DNA from: Actinomycetospora succinea
Lineage (GTDB): Bacteria; Actinomycetota; Actinomycetes; Mycobacteriales; Pseudonocardiaceae
Reading direction: 5' to 3'
Assembly: GCF_004363095.1 (NCBI RefSeq)
Contig: NZ_SNYO01000001.1
Location: 62,001-126,000, forward strand
DNA length: 64,000 nucleotides
Part shown: piece after piece, positions 44,084-52,371 of the stretch
Position numbering within the stretch: position 1 is the stretch's first letter
How the letters are laid out: each line of letters opens with the position of its first letter
Made by a program: the position numbers and the translations under genes
Notes under the pieces: generated by a model
What the model was told of the DNA's origin: nothing
Database searches by the model: none
Seen by the model: the letters and a program-made list of their open reading frames with translations, nothing else

Positions 44084-45430
44084 GTGCCGCACAAGACCGT
44101 GATCATCGGCGGCGGTGCCGCCGGCCTGGGCTCCGCGGGCGGGGTGAAGGCCGCCGACCCGGACGCCGAGGTCGTCGTCTACACCGAGTTCGAGGACGTC
44201 GCCTACAGCCCCTGCGGGATCCCCTACGTCCACGGGCAGGAGATCCCGGACTTCGAGCGGCTGTTCCTGGCCACCAAGGAGCAGTACGTCCAGGTCGGCA
44301 TCGACGTCCACTACGAGACGTCGGTGACCGGCATCGACACCGCCGCGCGGACCGTGCAGGTCACGGGCGAGGGCACCGTCGGCTACGACACCCTCATCGT
44401 CGCCACGGGGTTCGAGTACGCCGACCCGGGCGTCCCGGGCGGCGACCTCGAGGGCCTCTACTACGTCAAGAACATCCGCGCGGCGATGGAGTGGGACAAG
44501 GTCCTCGACTCCGTGAAGCGGGCCGTGGTGGTCCACGCGACCCCGCTCGGCGTCGAGATGACCACCTCGCTGGCCCACCGCGGCATCGAGACCCACCTCA
44601 TCGACCCGAACCCCTGGCCGCTCGCCGACATGGCCGACGCGGACATCATGGCGCCGGTCGAGGAGTCGTGGCGCGAGCTCGGGGTCGTCGCGCACTTCAA
44701 CACCACACTGAAGGGCTTCGTCGGGCAGGGCCACGTCAGCGCCGTGGCGACCTCCGACGGCGAGCTCCCATGCGACCTGGTCGTCGTCGCGACCCACAAG
44801 ACGCCGAACGCGCGCCTCGCCGCCGCGGCGGGCCTGAAGATCGGCTCCACCGGCGGGATCGTCGTCGACGAGCGGATGGCCACCTCGGTGCCCGGCGTGT
44901 TCGCCGCCGGCGACGCCGTCGAGGTCCCGCACGGGCTCACGCGGGTGCCGCTGCAGGGGCTCACCGGCAGCCACGCCTACGCGCAGGGCAAGACCGCGGG
45001 CGTCAACGCGGGCGGCGGCACCCGGGCCTACAAGGCCGTCTACGTGCCGTGGGGCACGCCGGCGGGCAAGTGGGTCATCGGCGGCGCGTCGTTCGGCGAG
45101 ACCACGGCGACCGCGCTCGGCATCCCGTACGTGCTCGGGCAGGCCCAGGGCATCTCGCGGGCGCGCTACTACCCGGGCGTGAAGCCGGTGAAGGTCAAGC
45201 TGCTCGCCGAGCCCGGCAGCCTGCGGCTCATCGGGGCGCAGATGGTGGGCCAGGAGGGCATCAAGGAGCGCGCCGACTTCCTGGCGATGGCCGTCAAGCA
45301 CGGCTTCACGTTCCACGACCTGTCGACGATGGAGAACGTCTACTCGCCGGCGATCGGGGCGCTCAACGAGCCGATCGTCGTCGCGGCGACCAACGGGCTC
45401 GACGAGCTGCGCAAGGCCGGGAAGCTCTGA
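44084..45430 (+). CDS. FAD/NAD(P)-dependent oxidoreductase, CoA-disulfide/persulfide reductase type
   Basis: A 448-residue pyridine-nucleotide-disulfide oxidoreductase. It has the FAD site VIIGGGAAGLGSAGG, the single redox-active Cys44 in AYSPCGIPYVHGQ and a second dinucleotide motif region near 150. The FAD-binding GVFAAGDAVEV is near 290, and a C-terminal dimerisation domain follows. The single Cys places it with CoA-disulfide reductase, NADH persulfide reductase and NADH oxidase. It starts at GTG 44084 with a GAAAGGG site and heads the operon containing the MSMEG_0572-type and nitrile hydratase genes. It may stand in for the oxidoreductase (NitH) of standard Nit1C clusters, although it belongs to a different family (inference). 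Confidence 0.82.
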   Translation: MPHKTVIIGGGAAGLGSAGGVKAADPDAEVVVYTEFEDVAYSPCGIPYVHGQEIPDFERLFLATKEQYVQVGIDVHYETSVTGIDTAARTVQVTGEGTVGYDTLIVATGFEYADPGVPGGDLEGLYYVKNIRAAMEWDKVLDSVKRAVVVHATPLGVEMTTSLAHRGIETHLIDPNPWPLADMADADIMAPVEESWRELGVVAHFNTTLKGFVGQGHVSAVATSDGELPCDLVVVATHKTPNARLAAAAGLKIGSTGGIVVDERMATSVPGVFAAGDAVEVPHGLTRVPLQGLTGSHAYAQGKTAGVNAGGGTRAYKAVYVPWGTPAGKWVIGGASFGETTATALGIPYVLGQAQGISRARYYPGVKPVKVKLLAEPGSLRLIGAQMVGQEGIKERADFLAMAVKHGFTFHDLSTMENVYSPAIGALNEPIVVAATNGLDELRKAGKL

Positions 45431-45431
45431 G

Positions 45432-45701
45432 ATGGCCCGCTCGTCGTTCTCCCGCTGGCTGCGCGAGAACTCCCAGCACTACCTCATGGTCGGCGCCCAC
45501 GAGCAGCTCGCGAAGCGCTACCCGGGCACCCGCGGGCCGCGCCGCCCGCACGGGCCCCTCGAGCTCGCGTGGCTGCGCGTGTTCGCGCCGGTCTACCGCG
45601 CGCTCCCGTGGCCCCTGCGCCACCGGATCCTCCGCGCGATGCCCGGCAGCCACCGCCAGACCTGGGCGCCGCCGCCGGCGCCCCGCGACCCGGCCGTCTG
45701 A
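45432..45701 (+). CDS. small basic hypothetical protein
   Basis: An 89-residue protein starting one base after the flavoprotein stop, so coupled. It is Arg/Pro-rich, with RWLRENSQHYLMVGAHEQLAKRYPGTRGPRR and an aromatic VFAPVYRALPWPLRHRIL helix. No known domain and no membrane helix. It differs clearly from the small MSMEG_0570-type protein of Nit1C clusters, which was not found. Confidence 0.6.
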   Translation: MARSSFSRWLRENSQHYLMVGAHEQLAKRYPGTRGPRRPHGPLELAWLRVFAPVYRALPWPLRHRILRAMPGSHRQTWAPPPAPRDPAV

Positions 45702-45770
45702 CGGCCCCACCGGACAGCGGCGGGACCCACCCGCCGGGAGCACCACCGCAGACAGAGACGAGGGGTACCA

Positions 45771-46256
45771 GTGGTCCAGATCGTGGGTGAACGTGTCAGC
45801 CCCGGCGACGCGATCGTCGACTACGAGGACAAGGTCTTCGACGACATCCAGGCCGAGACGGGCGAGAAGGCCTACATCTTCATGCACACGGTGCCCTTCG
45901 AGGGCTCCGTCGGGCTGGTCAACATGCTGACCGCGACCCGGGTCAACCGGAAGGGCTTCGACACCAGCATCGTGCTCTTCGGGCCAGGCTCGCTGATGGC
46001 GTCGGCGTCGCGCGGCTTCCCGAAGGTCGGCGACGAGGCGTTCCCCGGGGCGCTGGGCTACAACAAGCAGCTGACGACCTTCATGAACGAGGGCGGCAAG
46101 GTCTACGCCTGTCGGTTCTCGGCGGCGATGCTCTACGGCATGCGCGAGGTCGACATGATGGAGGGCGTCAAGCCGATCAACCCGCTGGACGTCCTCGACG
46201 CCCAGCTGACCGCGCGGCGCGAAGGTGCGCTCGTGATGCAGACCTGGACCGTCTGA
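45771..46256 (+). CDS. nitB: MSMEG_0572/Sll0783 family (NitB-like) protein
   Basis: A 161-residue protein that matches the MSMEG_0572/Sll0783 'nitrogen starvation response' family along its length: [68 protein letters not shown] and [13 protein letters not shown]. The fold is DsrE-like, and the conserved Cys in VYACRF suits thiol or sulfur chemistry. This gene normally lies directly before the nitrilase in Nit1C clusters; here the next three genes encode a nitrile hydratase and its chaperone. The GTG start has a GAGACGAGGGG leader. Confidence 0.85.
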   Translation: MVQIVGERVSPGDAIVDYEDKVFDDIQAETGEKAYIFMHTVPFEGSVGLVNMLTATRVNRKGFDTSIVLFGPGSLMASASRGFPKVGDEAFPGALGYNKQLTTFMNEGGKVYACRFSAAMLYGMREVDMMEGVKPINPLDVLDAQLTARREGALVMQTWTV

Positions 46257-46321
46257 CCGGTGGTGGCGACGGGGCGGCGCGTCCGGCGCCGCCCCGGCTC
46301 CGGTGCGAGTGAGGAGTTCCC

Positions 46322-47011
46322 GTGGATCCGTTGGCCGACATGGGCGGGTCGCCGGGGTGGGGTCCGGCCAAGGTCCCGACGCCCGACGAGCCGCCGTTCT
46401 CCGAGCCGTGGGAGGGCCGCAGCTTCGCGATGACGATCCTGACCATGGGCCGCATCTCGGGGCGCAACCTCGACGCGTTCCGGTACGCGCTCGAACGCCT
46501 CGACCCGGTGTCGTACCTCGCCGACGGCTACTACGGCCGCTGGCTCAACGCCGCCGAGCTGATGCTGCAGGACAGCAACATCCTCGCGCCGGGGGCGGTC
46601 GACGCGCGGGCGCGGACGCTCGCCGGCGACGACGTCGAGGAGCCCGCGTTCCCCGAGCCGCAGAAGCCCGACTACGCCCCGACCGGGCCGGGCTCGCTGC
46701 GCGAGATCGACGGGCCGCCGGCCTTCGCCGCGGGCGACGCGGTGCGGACCACGAACACCCCCCGCCCGCAGGGACCGTCCAAGCTCCCCGGCTACGTGCG
46801 CGGCCGCCGCGGCACGGTCACCGCGGTGCGCCCGGGCCACCTGCTGCCCGACACCCACGCGGTGTTCCAGGGCGAGAACCCGCAGTACGTCTACACCGTC
46901 GGCTTCCCGTCCACCGAGCTCTGGGGTGACGACGCGGAGCCGTTCACCCTGCACGTCGATCTGTTCGAGAGCTATCTAGCCAAGATCTCCGAGAAAGAGG
47001 CCGACCGGTGA
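46322..47011 (+). CDS. nthB: nitrile hydratase beta subunit
   Basis: A 229-residue full-length beta subunit. The N-terminal [11 protein letters not shown] motif and [17 protein letters not shown] helix are followed by [30 protein letters not shown] and a C-terminal SH3-like barrel: [34 protein letters not shown] and [21 protein letters not shown]. The Arg in the PGYVRGRRG stretch corresponds to the active-site Arg of the family. Gene order beta-alpha-accessory is typical of cobalt nitrile hydratases. The stop overlaps the alpha start by 4 bases. Confidence 0.9.
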   Translation: MDPLADMGGSPGWGPAKVPTPDEPPFSEPWEGRSFAMTILTMGRISGRNLDAFRYALERLDPVSYLADGYYGRWLNAAELMLQDSNILAPGAVDARARTLAGDDVEEPAFPEPQKPDYAPTGPGSLREIDGPPAFAAGDAVRTTNTPRPQGPSKLPGYVRGRRGTVTAVRPGHLLPDTHAVFQGENPQYVYTVGFPSTELWGDDAEPFTLHVDLFESYLAKISEKEADR

Positions 47012-47601
47012 CCGACGCCCCGACCCGTCGTCCCGAGCCCGCGCAGCGCACCGAGGCGCTGGAGTCGCTGCTGGTGGAGCGGGGGCTGATCGACCCCGCG
47101 GTGATGGACAAGTTCATCAAGACCTACGAGCAGGACGTGGGCCCGCTCAACGGTGCCAAGGTCGTCGCCGCGGCGTGGACCGACCCGGAGTACAAGGAGC
47201 GCCTGCTCGCCGAGGGCACCGCCGCGATCAAGGAGTTCGGCTTCGGCGGCCCCCAGGGCGAGCACATCGTCGTGCTCGAGCAGACCGACGACGTCCACCA
47301 CGTGGTCGTCTGCACCCTCTGCTCGTGCTACCCGTGGCCGGTGCTCGGCCTGCCGCCGAGCTGGTACAAGGACCCGGCCTACCGCGCCCGCGTCGTCCGC
47401 GAGCCCCGCAAGGTCCTGCACGAGATGGGCCTGGACGTGCCCGCGGACAAGAAGATCGAGGTGTGGGACTCGTCGTCCGAGGTGCGCTACCTCGTGCTCC
47501 CGCAGCGCCCCGCCGGCACCGACGGGTGGGACGCCGAGGCGCTCACCCCGCTGGTCACGCGGGACGCGATGGTGGGCGTCGCGGTGGTGGCGGCGCCGTG
47601 A
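47008..47601 (+). CDS. nthA: nitrile hydratase alpha subunit, cobalt type
   Basis: A 197-residue alpha subunit. The metal claw [17 protein letters not shown] has the three Cys at 102, 105 and 107. Thr103 (CTLCSC rather than CSLCSC) indicates the non-corrin cobalt form, in which two Cys are oxidised to sulfinate and sulfenate. Later family blocks [35 protein letters not shown] and [10 protein letters not shown] are all present. The enzyme adds water to nitriles to give amides in the cytoplasm. No amidase gene lies nearby, which is unusual. Thiocyanate hydrolase gamma was considered, but lengths and order fit nitrile hydratase. Confidence 0.92.
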   Translation: MTDAPTRRPEPAQRTEALESLLVERGLIDPAVMDKFIKTYEQDVGPLNGAKVVAAAWTDPEYKERLLAEGTAAIKEFGFGGPQGEHIVVLEQTDDVHHVVVCTLCSCYPWPVLGLPPSWYKDPAYRARVVREPRKVLHEMGLDVPADKKIEVWDSSSEVRYLVLPQRPAGTDGWDAEALTPLVTRDAMVGVAVVAAP

Positions 47602-47975
47602 CCGCCGTGCTCGACACCGCGGGCCCGGCCGCGCCGCCGCGGGCCAACGGCGAGCTGGTGTTCGCCGAGCCGTGGGAGAGCCGCGCGTTCGGGATGGCGG
47701 TGTCGCTGGCCGACGCGGGCGCCTTCACGTGGGACGCGTTCCGCGACCGTCTCGTCGCCCGGATCGCGGCGTGGGAGGCGGAGCACGGCGCGGGCGGCCC
47801 GGGGGCCCCGGAGTTCCGCTACTACGCCTGCTGGCTCGATGCCCTCGAGGACGTGCTCGTCGACGGCGGGGCGCTGGGCGGCGACGACGTCGCGGCGCGC
47901 TCGACGGAGCTCGCCGCGCGCCCGGCCGGTCACGACCACCGGGACGACGAGCACGGGCACGGGCACGGTCACTAG
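47598..47975 (+). CDS. nitrile hydratase accessory protein (metallochaperone)
   Basis: A 125-residue homologue of the beta-subunit N-terminal half ([41 protein letters not shown]), typical of the activators that load cobalt by self-subunit swapping. The last 17 residues are His/Asp-rich ([15 protein letters not shown]), a metal-binding tail found in some chaperones of this kind. The GTG start overlaps alpha by 4 bases. No separate cobalt transporter was seen. Confidence 0.85.
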   Translation: MTAVLDTAGPAAPPRANGELVFAEPWESRAFGMAVSLADAGAFTWDAFRDRLVARIAAWEAEHGAGGPGAPEFRYYACWLDALEDVLVDGGALGGDDVAARSTELAARPAGHDHRDDEHGHGHGH

Positions 47976-48025
47976 TCCGCCGGAACTGCCCCAGGATGTC
48001 GGGGGCGGGTCGTAGCATCCGAGTC

Positions 48026-48373
48026 ATGGCCTCCGCCGCGCCCGACCCCTCGGCGTCGCCGTCCGCGCCGCCCCCGGGTCCGCCGCCTGCGGAGCCGCAC
48101 GCGATCCGGGCGGCTCTGAGCAGCGACCTGGCCGCGGAGTTCGACCAGGAGTGGAGTTCGGCGCTCGAGCGCGCGAAGGAGTCCCAGGACCTCGCCGAGG
48201 TCCATGGCTTGATCAACAAGTGGCGTCACACGGTGTACCTCGAGGCCCGGTCGCCCGGCGCATATCGCGCGATGCTGGCCAAGGCCGAGGAGATCCTGCG
48301 GACCGGGCACAACCCGGCAGCGACCTCGATCGAGGACCACCGGGCGCTCATCCGGGAGCGGCTGGGGCGGTAG
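48026..48373 (+). CDS. DUF6247 family protein, probable antitoxin-like
   Basis: A 115-residue protein. A Pro/Ala-rich leader precedes the DUF6247 core (HAIRAALSSDLAAEFDQEWSSALERAKESQDLAEVHGLINKWRHTVYL in parts). The next gene begins immediately after the stop codon. Small helical protein followed by a small beta-rich protein is the arrangement of type II toxin-antitoxin pairs, although DUF6247 has no proven role known to me. The pair sits between the nitrile hydratase operon and the convergent glycosyltransferase. Confidence 0.65.
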   Translation: MASAAPDPSASPSAPPPGPPPAEPHAIRAALSSDLAAEFDQEWSSALERAKESQDLAEVHGLINKWRHTVYLEARSPGAYRAMLAKAEEILRTGHNPAATSIEDHRALIRERLGR

Positions 48374-48628
48374 GTGTACCGCCTCGTTCCCGATCCGGTG
48401 GTGCGGGAGCAGGTCGCCGCGCTGCCCGTCGAGGCTCTCGACGCGTACGCCGCGGTCCTGGATAACTTGGTGCAATCACCCTGGAGCGGAGAGCCCCAGC
48501 ACGGCGACAACCCCGACGGTGCGGTGCGTCGACAGGCCTTCGGTCCCGAGGACGCCGGCCAGCTCGTGTACCTGATCCTCGAGGGGCAGCAGGAGGTTCA
48601 CCTGCTGCTCGTGCAGTGGTGGGCCTAA
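48374..48628 (+). CDS. small RelE-like hypothetical protein paired with DUF6247
   Basis: An 84-residue protein starting with GTG directly after the DUF6247 stop (no gap). The sequence YRLVPDPVVREQVAALPVEALDAYAAVLDNL, then the strands LVYLILEGQQEVHLLLVQWW, follow the helix-strand order of RelE/ParE-type toxins, but catalytic residues cannot be identified. It overlaps the end of the glycosyltransferase gene by 4 bases. A toxin role is inference from size, pairing and fold pattern. Confidence 0.55.
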   Translation: MYRLVPDPVVREQVAALPVEALDAYAAVLDNLVQSPWSGEPQHGDNPDGAVRRQAFGPEDAGQLVYLILEGQQEVHLLLVQWWA

Positions 48629-49791
48629 CCCGCCGGGTGGCCGACGCCCGCGCGGACGTCGTCGTAGACCGCGAGGTGGCGGCGGGCGCTCGCGGCCCAC
48701 GTGTAGCGGGCCAGCGTCTCGCGTCCGCCGGTGCGCAGCCGGCGGCGCAGTGCGCGGTCGGCGTACATCTCCTGCATCGCCCGCGCCAGCGCCACGCTGT
48801 CCCCGGAGTGGGGCATGAGCGCGTTGTGGTGGTGCAGCAGGTACTCCCGGAACACCGGCAGGTCGCCCGCGACGACGGGCAGGTCGGCGGCCATGGCCTC
48901 GAGCACCGCCAGGCCCCAGCCCTCGGACAGCGAGGGGAAGCAGAGCGCGTCGGCGCTGCGGTACCAGGCGCCGAGGTCGGCCTCGGACAGCGTGCCGAGC
49001 AGGACGACGTCGCGCCCCAGCTCCAGGCCCAGGTCGGGGAGGCGGGCGAGGGTCTCGTCGCGGTAGGCGGCGTAGTCGCGGAACGAGTGCCCGCCGACGA
49101 TGGCGAGCATCGGCGGGTGCGGCATCGTGGCCGTCAGCCGGCCCAGGGCCTCGAACGCCACGTGCGTGCCCTTGCGCGGCTCGACCCCGCCGACGCCGAG
49201 GAACAGGAACCGGTCCTGCGCGCCGATCGACGCGCGCAGCTCGGCCACGCGCTCGGGGGAGACCGGCGGGAAGCGGTCGGGGTCGACGCCGTTGGGCACC
49301 ACCGTGGCCTCGCGCCCGTACTCGTCGCGCAGGATCCGCCGCCACTGCTCGCTGACGACGAGCACCCGGTCGGGCTCGCGGATCGCGGCGCGCTGGCAGT
49401 CGACCAGCGCGGGGGTGGTGAAGTCGTCGACGTGGTGCACGGTGCGCACCACCGCCACGTCGGCGCCGGCGTCGCGGACGCGGGCGGCGGCGCGCGCGGC
49501 GATGCAGTCCTGGGTGTGCAGGACGTCGAACCGGTCGGTGAGATCGCCCAGGGCGGTGGTGAGCCGGTCGATCGACGCGAACACCTTGTCGGTCAGCGAG
49601 CCGCCGGACGGCGGGGCCGGCAGCACCGTGAACGGCACCGTCGTCGGCCGGAAGAGCCCGGCCGCGGGGTCGCCCTGGCTCACGACGTGCACCGGCTGCC
49701 CGGCGGCCTGCAGGGCCTCGGCGAGCGCGAGCGTGTGCACCATCCCGCCGCGCGGCGAGGTGGAGTGGGTGACGAGGGCGAGCTCCCTCAC
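48625..49791 (-). CDS. MSMEG_0565 family glycosyltransferase (GT4)
   Basis: A 388-residue GT-B glycosyltransferase. It opens with LALVTHSTSPRGGMVHTLALAEAL and has the donor-site EGWGLAVLEAMAADLPVVAGDLPVFREYL with the EX7E pair near residue 285. The protein closely follows the MSMEG_0565-type glycosyltransferases that accompany actinobacterial Nit1C clusters. The GTG start overlaps the AllF stop by 4 bases (GTGA), placing it in the same operon as AllF and carbamate kinase. The acceptor is unknown; in Nit1C its role is also unexplained. Confidence 0.85.
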   Translation of the reverse strand: MRELALVTHSTSPRGGMVHTLALAEALQAAGQPVHVVSQGDPAAGLFRPTTVPFTVLPAPPSGGSLTDKVFASIDRLTTALGDLTDRFDVLHTQDCIAARAAARVRDAGADVAVVRTVHHVDDFTTPALVDCQRAAIREPDRVLVVSEQWRRILRDEYGREATVVPNGVDPDRFPPVSPERVAELRASIGAQDRFLFLGVGGVEPRKGTHVAFEALGRLTATMPHPPMLAIVGGHSFRDYAAYRDETLARLPDLGLELGRDVVLLGTLSEADLGAWYRSADALCFPSLSEGWGLAVLEAMAADLPVVAGDLPVFREYLLHHHNALMPHSGDSVALARAMQEMYADRALRRRLRTGGRETLARYTWAASARRHLAVYDDVRAGVGHPAG

Positions 49792-51353
49792 GGGGCCATC
49801 CCGAACGGTGCGAGCTCGGCGATCGACGGGTCGCGGCGCGCGATCGCCGCGGCTGCGAGGGCGGCACGCGCGGCGGTCTCGGTGACCACGCAGCCGGCGT
49901 CGAGGAAGGCGCGGCGCTGGGCCGCGAGGCCCTGCGGGTCGCCCTCGGTGCCCAGCACGTAGACCACGACCCGACCGCCGCCCGCGACGATGCGGGCGCA
50001 CTCGCCGGCGAGCTCGCCTGCCGGATCGGGGTGCGCGCCGTAGCCGAGGACGACGTCGAGCACGATCGCCGCGACCTCGGGGTCGGCGCCCTGCTCGCGC
50101 AGGTGCTCGAGGCGCGCCTCGGGGTCGATCATCGGGTGCGGCCGGCCCTGGGTGTACTCCTCCTCGCCGAGGTCGAGGCACACGTGGCTCGACGGCGGGG
50201 CGGGGACGGCGAGCGCCTTGTCGAGCGGCGTGTTCGACCACACCGGGCCGAGCACCCGCGAGAGCACGACCAGCGACTCGTAGCAGAGCGTGCCGCCGGA
50301 GTAGAGGCCGCGGACCAGCGTGCGACCCGGGTCGAGGCCCGTGATCGCCGCGTCCACCTGCGCGCGCAGCCCGGCCGCCGGGTCGGGCGCCTCCCGCCCG
50401 AGGACGCCGAGCACCGCCAGCGCGCCGGCCTCGAGCGTCGGCACCTGGACCACCGACGCTCCGTCGAGCGGCTCGTCCATCCCGATCAGCGCGGCGACGA
50501 GCGGGGTGTCGCCGGCCTCGGCGACGACGGTGCGCGCGACGTCGGGGTCCGGTGGCTTGGACACGAGCAGGATCGCGTCGGTCGCCGGGTCGGCGGCCAT
50601 CGTGCGCACCGCGAGCCGGCCCATCGGCCCGCCGACGGCGGCGCCGAGGTCGCGCCCGCCGAGGCCGACGACGTGGGTCACGCCGACGCCGAAGCGGTCG
50701 AGCAGCGCGGCCACCTCCTGCGCGCCGGTGCCCGCCGCGGCGACGACCCCGACCGCGCCGACGCGGTCGGCGAGCGGGGCCACCACGTTGGCGAACCCCA
50801 GGCACGTCCGGCCGAGCATCGCGGTCCCCGCGCCGGGCCCCATGACCAACCGGCCGAGCTCCGTGGCGCGCGTCTTGAGCGCGATCTCGTCGTCGAGCGA
50901 GACGTTGTCGCTGAACAGCAGGACGTCGAGTCCCGCACCGAGAGCCTGGTGGGTCTCGAGCGCGGCGTAGTCGCCGGGCACGGAGATCACCGCGACGTTG
51001 CTGGCCGCCTGCCGGGCGACGGCCTCGGCGAGCGAGCGGGGGTCGGGCTCGGCCGCGCCGGCAGCCGTCGACGCCGAGCGCGGGCTGAACGCGGCGTCGC
51101 GGCCGGCGTCCTGTGCGGCCGTGCGCGCCTCGTCGGAGTCGGCCCGGACGGCGAGGAACAGGTCGCCCGGCCCGGCGCCCGCCCACTCGGCGGGGTCGAA
51201 GCCCTCCTTCTCCAGCGTGGCGAGGTTCGCCTCGGTGGCCATCGCGACGGCCGCCCAGTCGACCCCCGGCACCTCGCGCATCGCGCGCGTGCCCGAGAGC
51301 TGCACGACCGAGTCGAGGTAGGTGTCCTTGTAGAGGACGACGCCCGCGCTCAT
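49788..51353 (-). CDS. fdrA: FdrA/AllF-type acyl-CoA synthetase-like subunit of oxamate carbamoyltransferase
   Basis: A 521-residue FdrA protein (ADP-forming succinyl-CoA synthetase relative). The start VVLYKDTYLDSVVQLSGTRAM is typical, as are DVLLFSDNVSLDDEIALK, MGPGAGTAML, GVGVTHVVGLGGRDL and the C-terminal DVVLGYGAHPDPAGEL. In Escherichia coli it is AllF, one of three subunits that convert oxalurate and phosphate to oxamate and carbamoyl phosphate. Its partners AllG and AllH are 6-8 kb away, on the other strand but under similar operators. The ATG overlaps the carbamate kinase stop by 4 bases. Confidence 0.85.
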   Translation of the reverse strand: MSAGVVLYKDTYLDSVVQLSGTRAMREVPGVDWAAVAMATEANLATLEKEGFDPAEWAGAGPGDLFLAVRADSDEARTAAQDAGRDAAFSPRSASTAAGAAEPDPRSLAEAVARQAASNVAVISVPGDYAALETHQALGAGLDVLLFSDNVSLDDEIALKTRATELGRLVMGPGAGTAMLGRTCLGFANVVAPLADRVGAVGVVAAAGTGAQEVAALLDRFGVGVTHVVGLGGRDLGAAVGGPMGRLAVRTMAADPATDAILLVSKPPDPDVARTVVAEAGDTPLVAALIGMDEPLDGASVVQVPTLEAGALAVLGVLGREAPDPAAGLRAQVDAAITGLDPGRTLVRGLYSGGTLCYESLVVLSRVLGPVWSNTPLDKALAVPAPPSSHVCLDLGEEEYTQGRPHPMIDPEARLEHLREQGADPEVAAIVLDVVLGYGAHPDPAGELAGECARIVAGGGRVVVYVLGTEGDPQGLAAQRRAFLDAGCVVTETAARAALAAAAIARRDPSIAELAPFGMAP

Positions 51354-52312
51354 CGCGCGTTCCCGATGATGCGCGTGCCGGTGAGCTCGGCGCCGTAGGC
51401 GTCGCCCGCGTCGAGCGAGGGCCCGGCCCGGTCCGCGGTCGTGATCACCGCGGTGCGGCCGCCCTCGCGCAGGAAGCGCACGGCCGCGCGGACCTTCGGG
51501 CCCATGCTGCCGTCGGGGAACTGCCCGTCCTCGAGGTGCTTCGCGGCCTCGTCGACCGACATCTCGTCGATCGCGCGCCGGTCCGGGGTGTCGAAGTCGA
51601 CGTAGACCTTGGGGGTGTCGGTGACGAGCACGAGCGCGTCGGCGTTGACCGAGGCCGCGAGCCGCTGGGCCGTGAAGTCCTTGTCGATGACGGCGTCGAT
51701 GCCCTCGAGGCCGTGGTCGCCCGCGATGACCGGGATGCCGCCGCCCCCGCCCGCGACGACGATCATGTGCTGCTCGATGAGGGCGCGGACGGCGTCGACC
51801 TCGACGATCCCGACGGGCTTCGGCGACGGGACGACGCGGCGGTGCCCGCGGTCGCCGTCGCGCACCATGTCCCAGCCGCGCTCGCGGACGAGGTCGGCCG
51901 CCTGGTCGCGGGTGAAGTAGGGCCCGACCGGCTTGGTCGGGCGCTGGAAGGCCGGGTCGGCGGGGTCGACCATGACGTGGGTGACCACCGAGACGACGCC
52001 GGGCAGGCGCCCGCGGCCCTCGGCGAGCAGCGCGAGGCCGAGCAGGCTGCCGAGCTGGCCCTGGGTCATCGAGTTGACGCAGAACAGGGGCAGCGCGGGC
52101 ACGATCGAGGCCGCCTCGTCCTGCTGGATCGCCAGGTTGCCGACCTGCGGCCCGTTGCCGTGGACGAGCACGACGTTCCACCCGGCGTCGCGCAGCGCGC
52201 ACACGGCGCGGGCCATCGCGTGGGCGTTCTCGGACTGCTCGGCGTAGGTCCCGGCCTGGCCGCCCCGGGTGATGGCGTTCCCGCCGAGAGCGACCACTGC
52301 GGTTCTGGGCAT
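51350..52312 (-). CDS. arcC: carbamate kinase
   Basis: A 320-residue amino-acid-kinase-family protein with VVALGGNAITRGGQAGTYAEQ at the start, LVHGNGPQVGNLAIQQDEAA, FTAQRLAASVNADALVLVTD and the C-terminal PKVRAAVRFLREGG. It converts carbamoyl phosphate and ADP to ATP, carbamate (then CO2 and ammonia). It is the first gene of the operon carbamate kinase-AllF-glycosyltransferase, which pairs a carbamoyl-phosphate-producing enzyme with the ATP-harvesting step. The ATG at 52312 was chosen; a GTG five codons upstream is possible. Confidence 0.92.
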   Translation of the reverse strand: MPRTAVVALGGNAITRGGQAGTYAEQSENAHAMARAVCALRDAGWNVVLVHGNGPQVGNLAIQQDEAASIVPALPLFCVNSMTQGQLGSLLGLALLAEGRGRLPGVVSVVTHVMVDPADPAFQRPTKPVGPYFTRDQAADLVRERGWDMVRDGDRGHRRVVPSPKPVGIVEVDAVRALIEQHMIVVAGGGGGIPVIAGDHGLEGIDAVIDKDFTAQRLAASVNADALVLVTDTPKVYVDFDTPDRRAIDEMSVDEAAKHLEDGQFPDGSMGPKVRAAVRFLREGGRTAVITTADRAGPSLDAGDAYGAELTGTRIIGNAR

Positions 52313-52352
52313 CGGTGTCCCCGTCACTCCTGATCCATGATGAGCGGCGTCC

Positions 52353-52368
52353 GTCTACTATAGTGGAC
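52353..52368. promoter_or_regulatory. candidate cluster operator 3 (best palindrome)
   Basis: GTCTACTATAGTGGAC, a 16-base inverted repeat with a single mismatched pair, lies between the divergent carbamate kinase operon and the operon of the unknown protein and radical SAM enzyme. It is only 3 bases before the ATG at 52372, a position suited to repression. Confidence 0.6.
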
Positions 52369-52371
52369 ATC

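Noticed and set aside
46322-47975. Thiocyanate hydrolase instead of nitrile hydratase
   Set aside because: Thiocyanate hydrolase has three structural subunits, with the beta-type chain split in two; here a full-length beta of 229 residues and an alpha of 197 residues, followed by a chaperone, match nitrile hydratase. Substrate overlap cannot be excluded.
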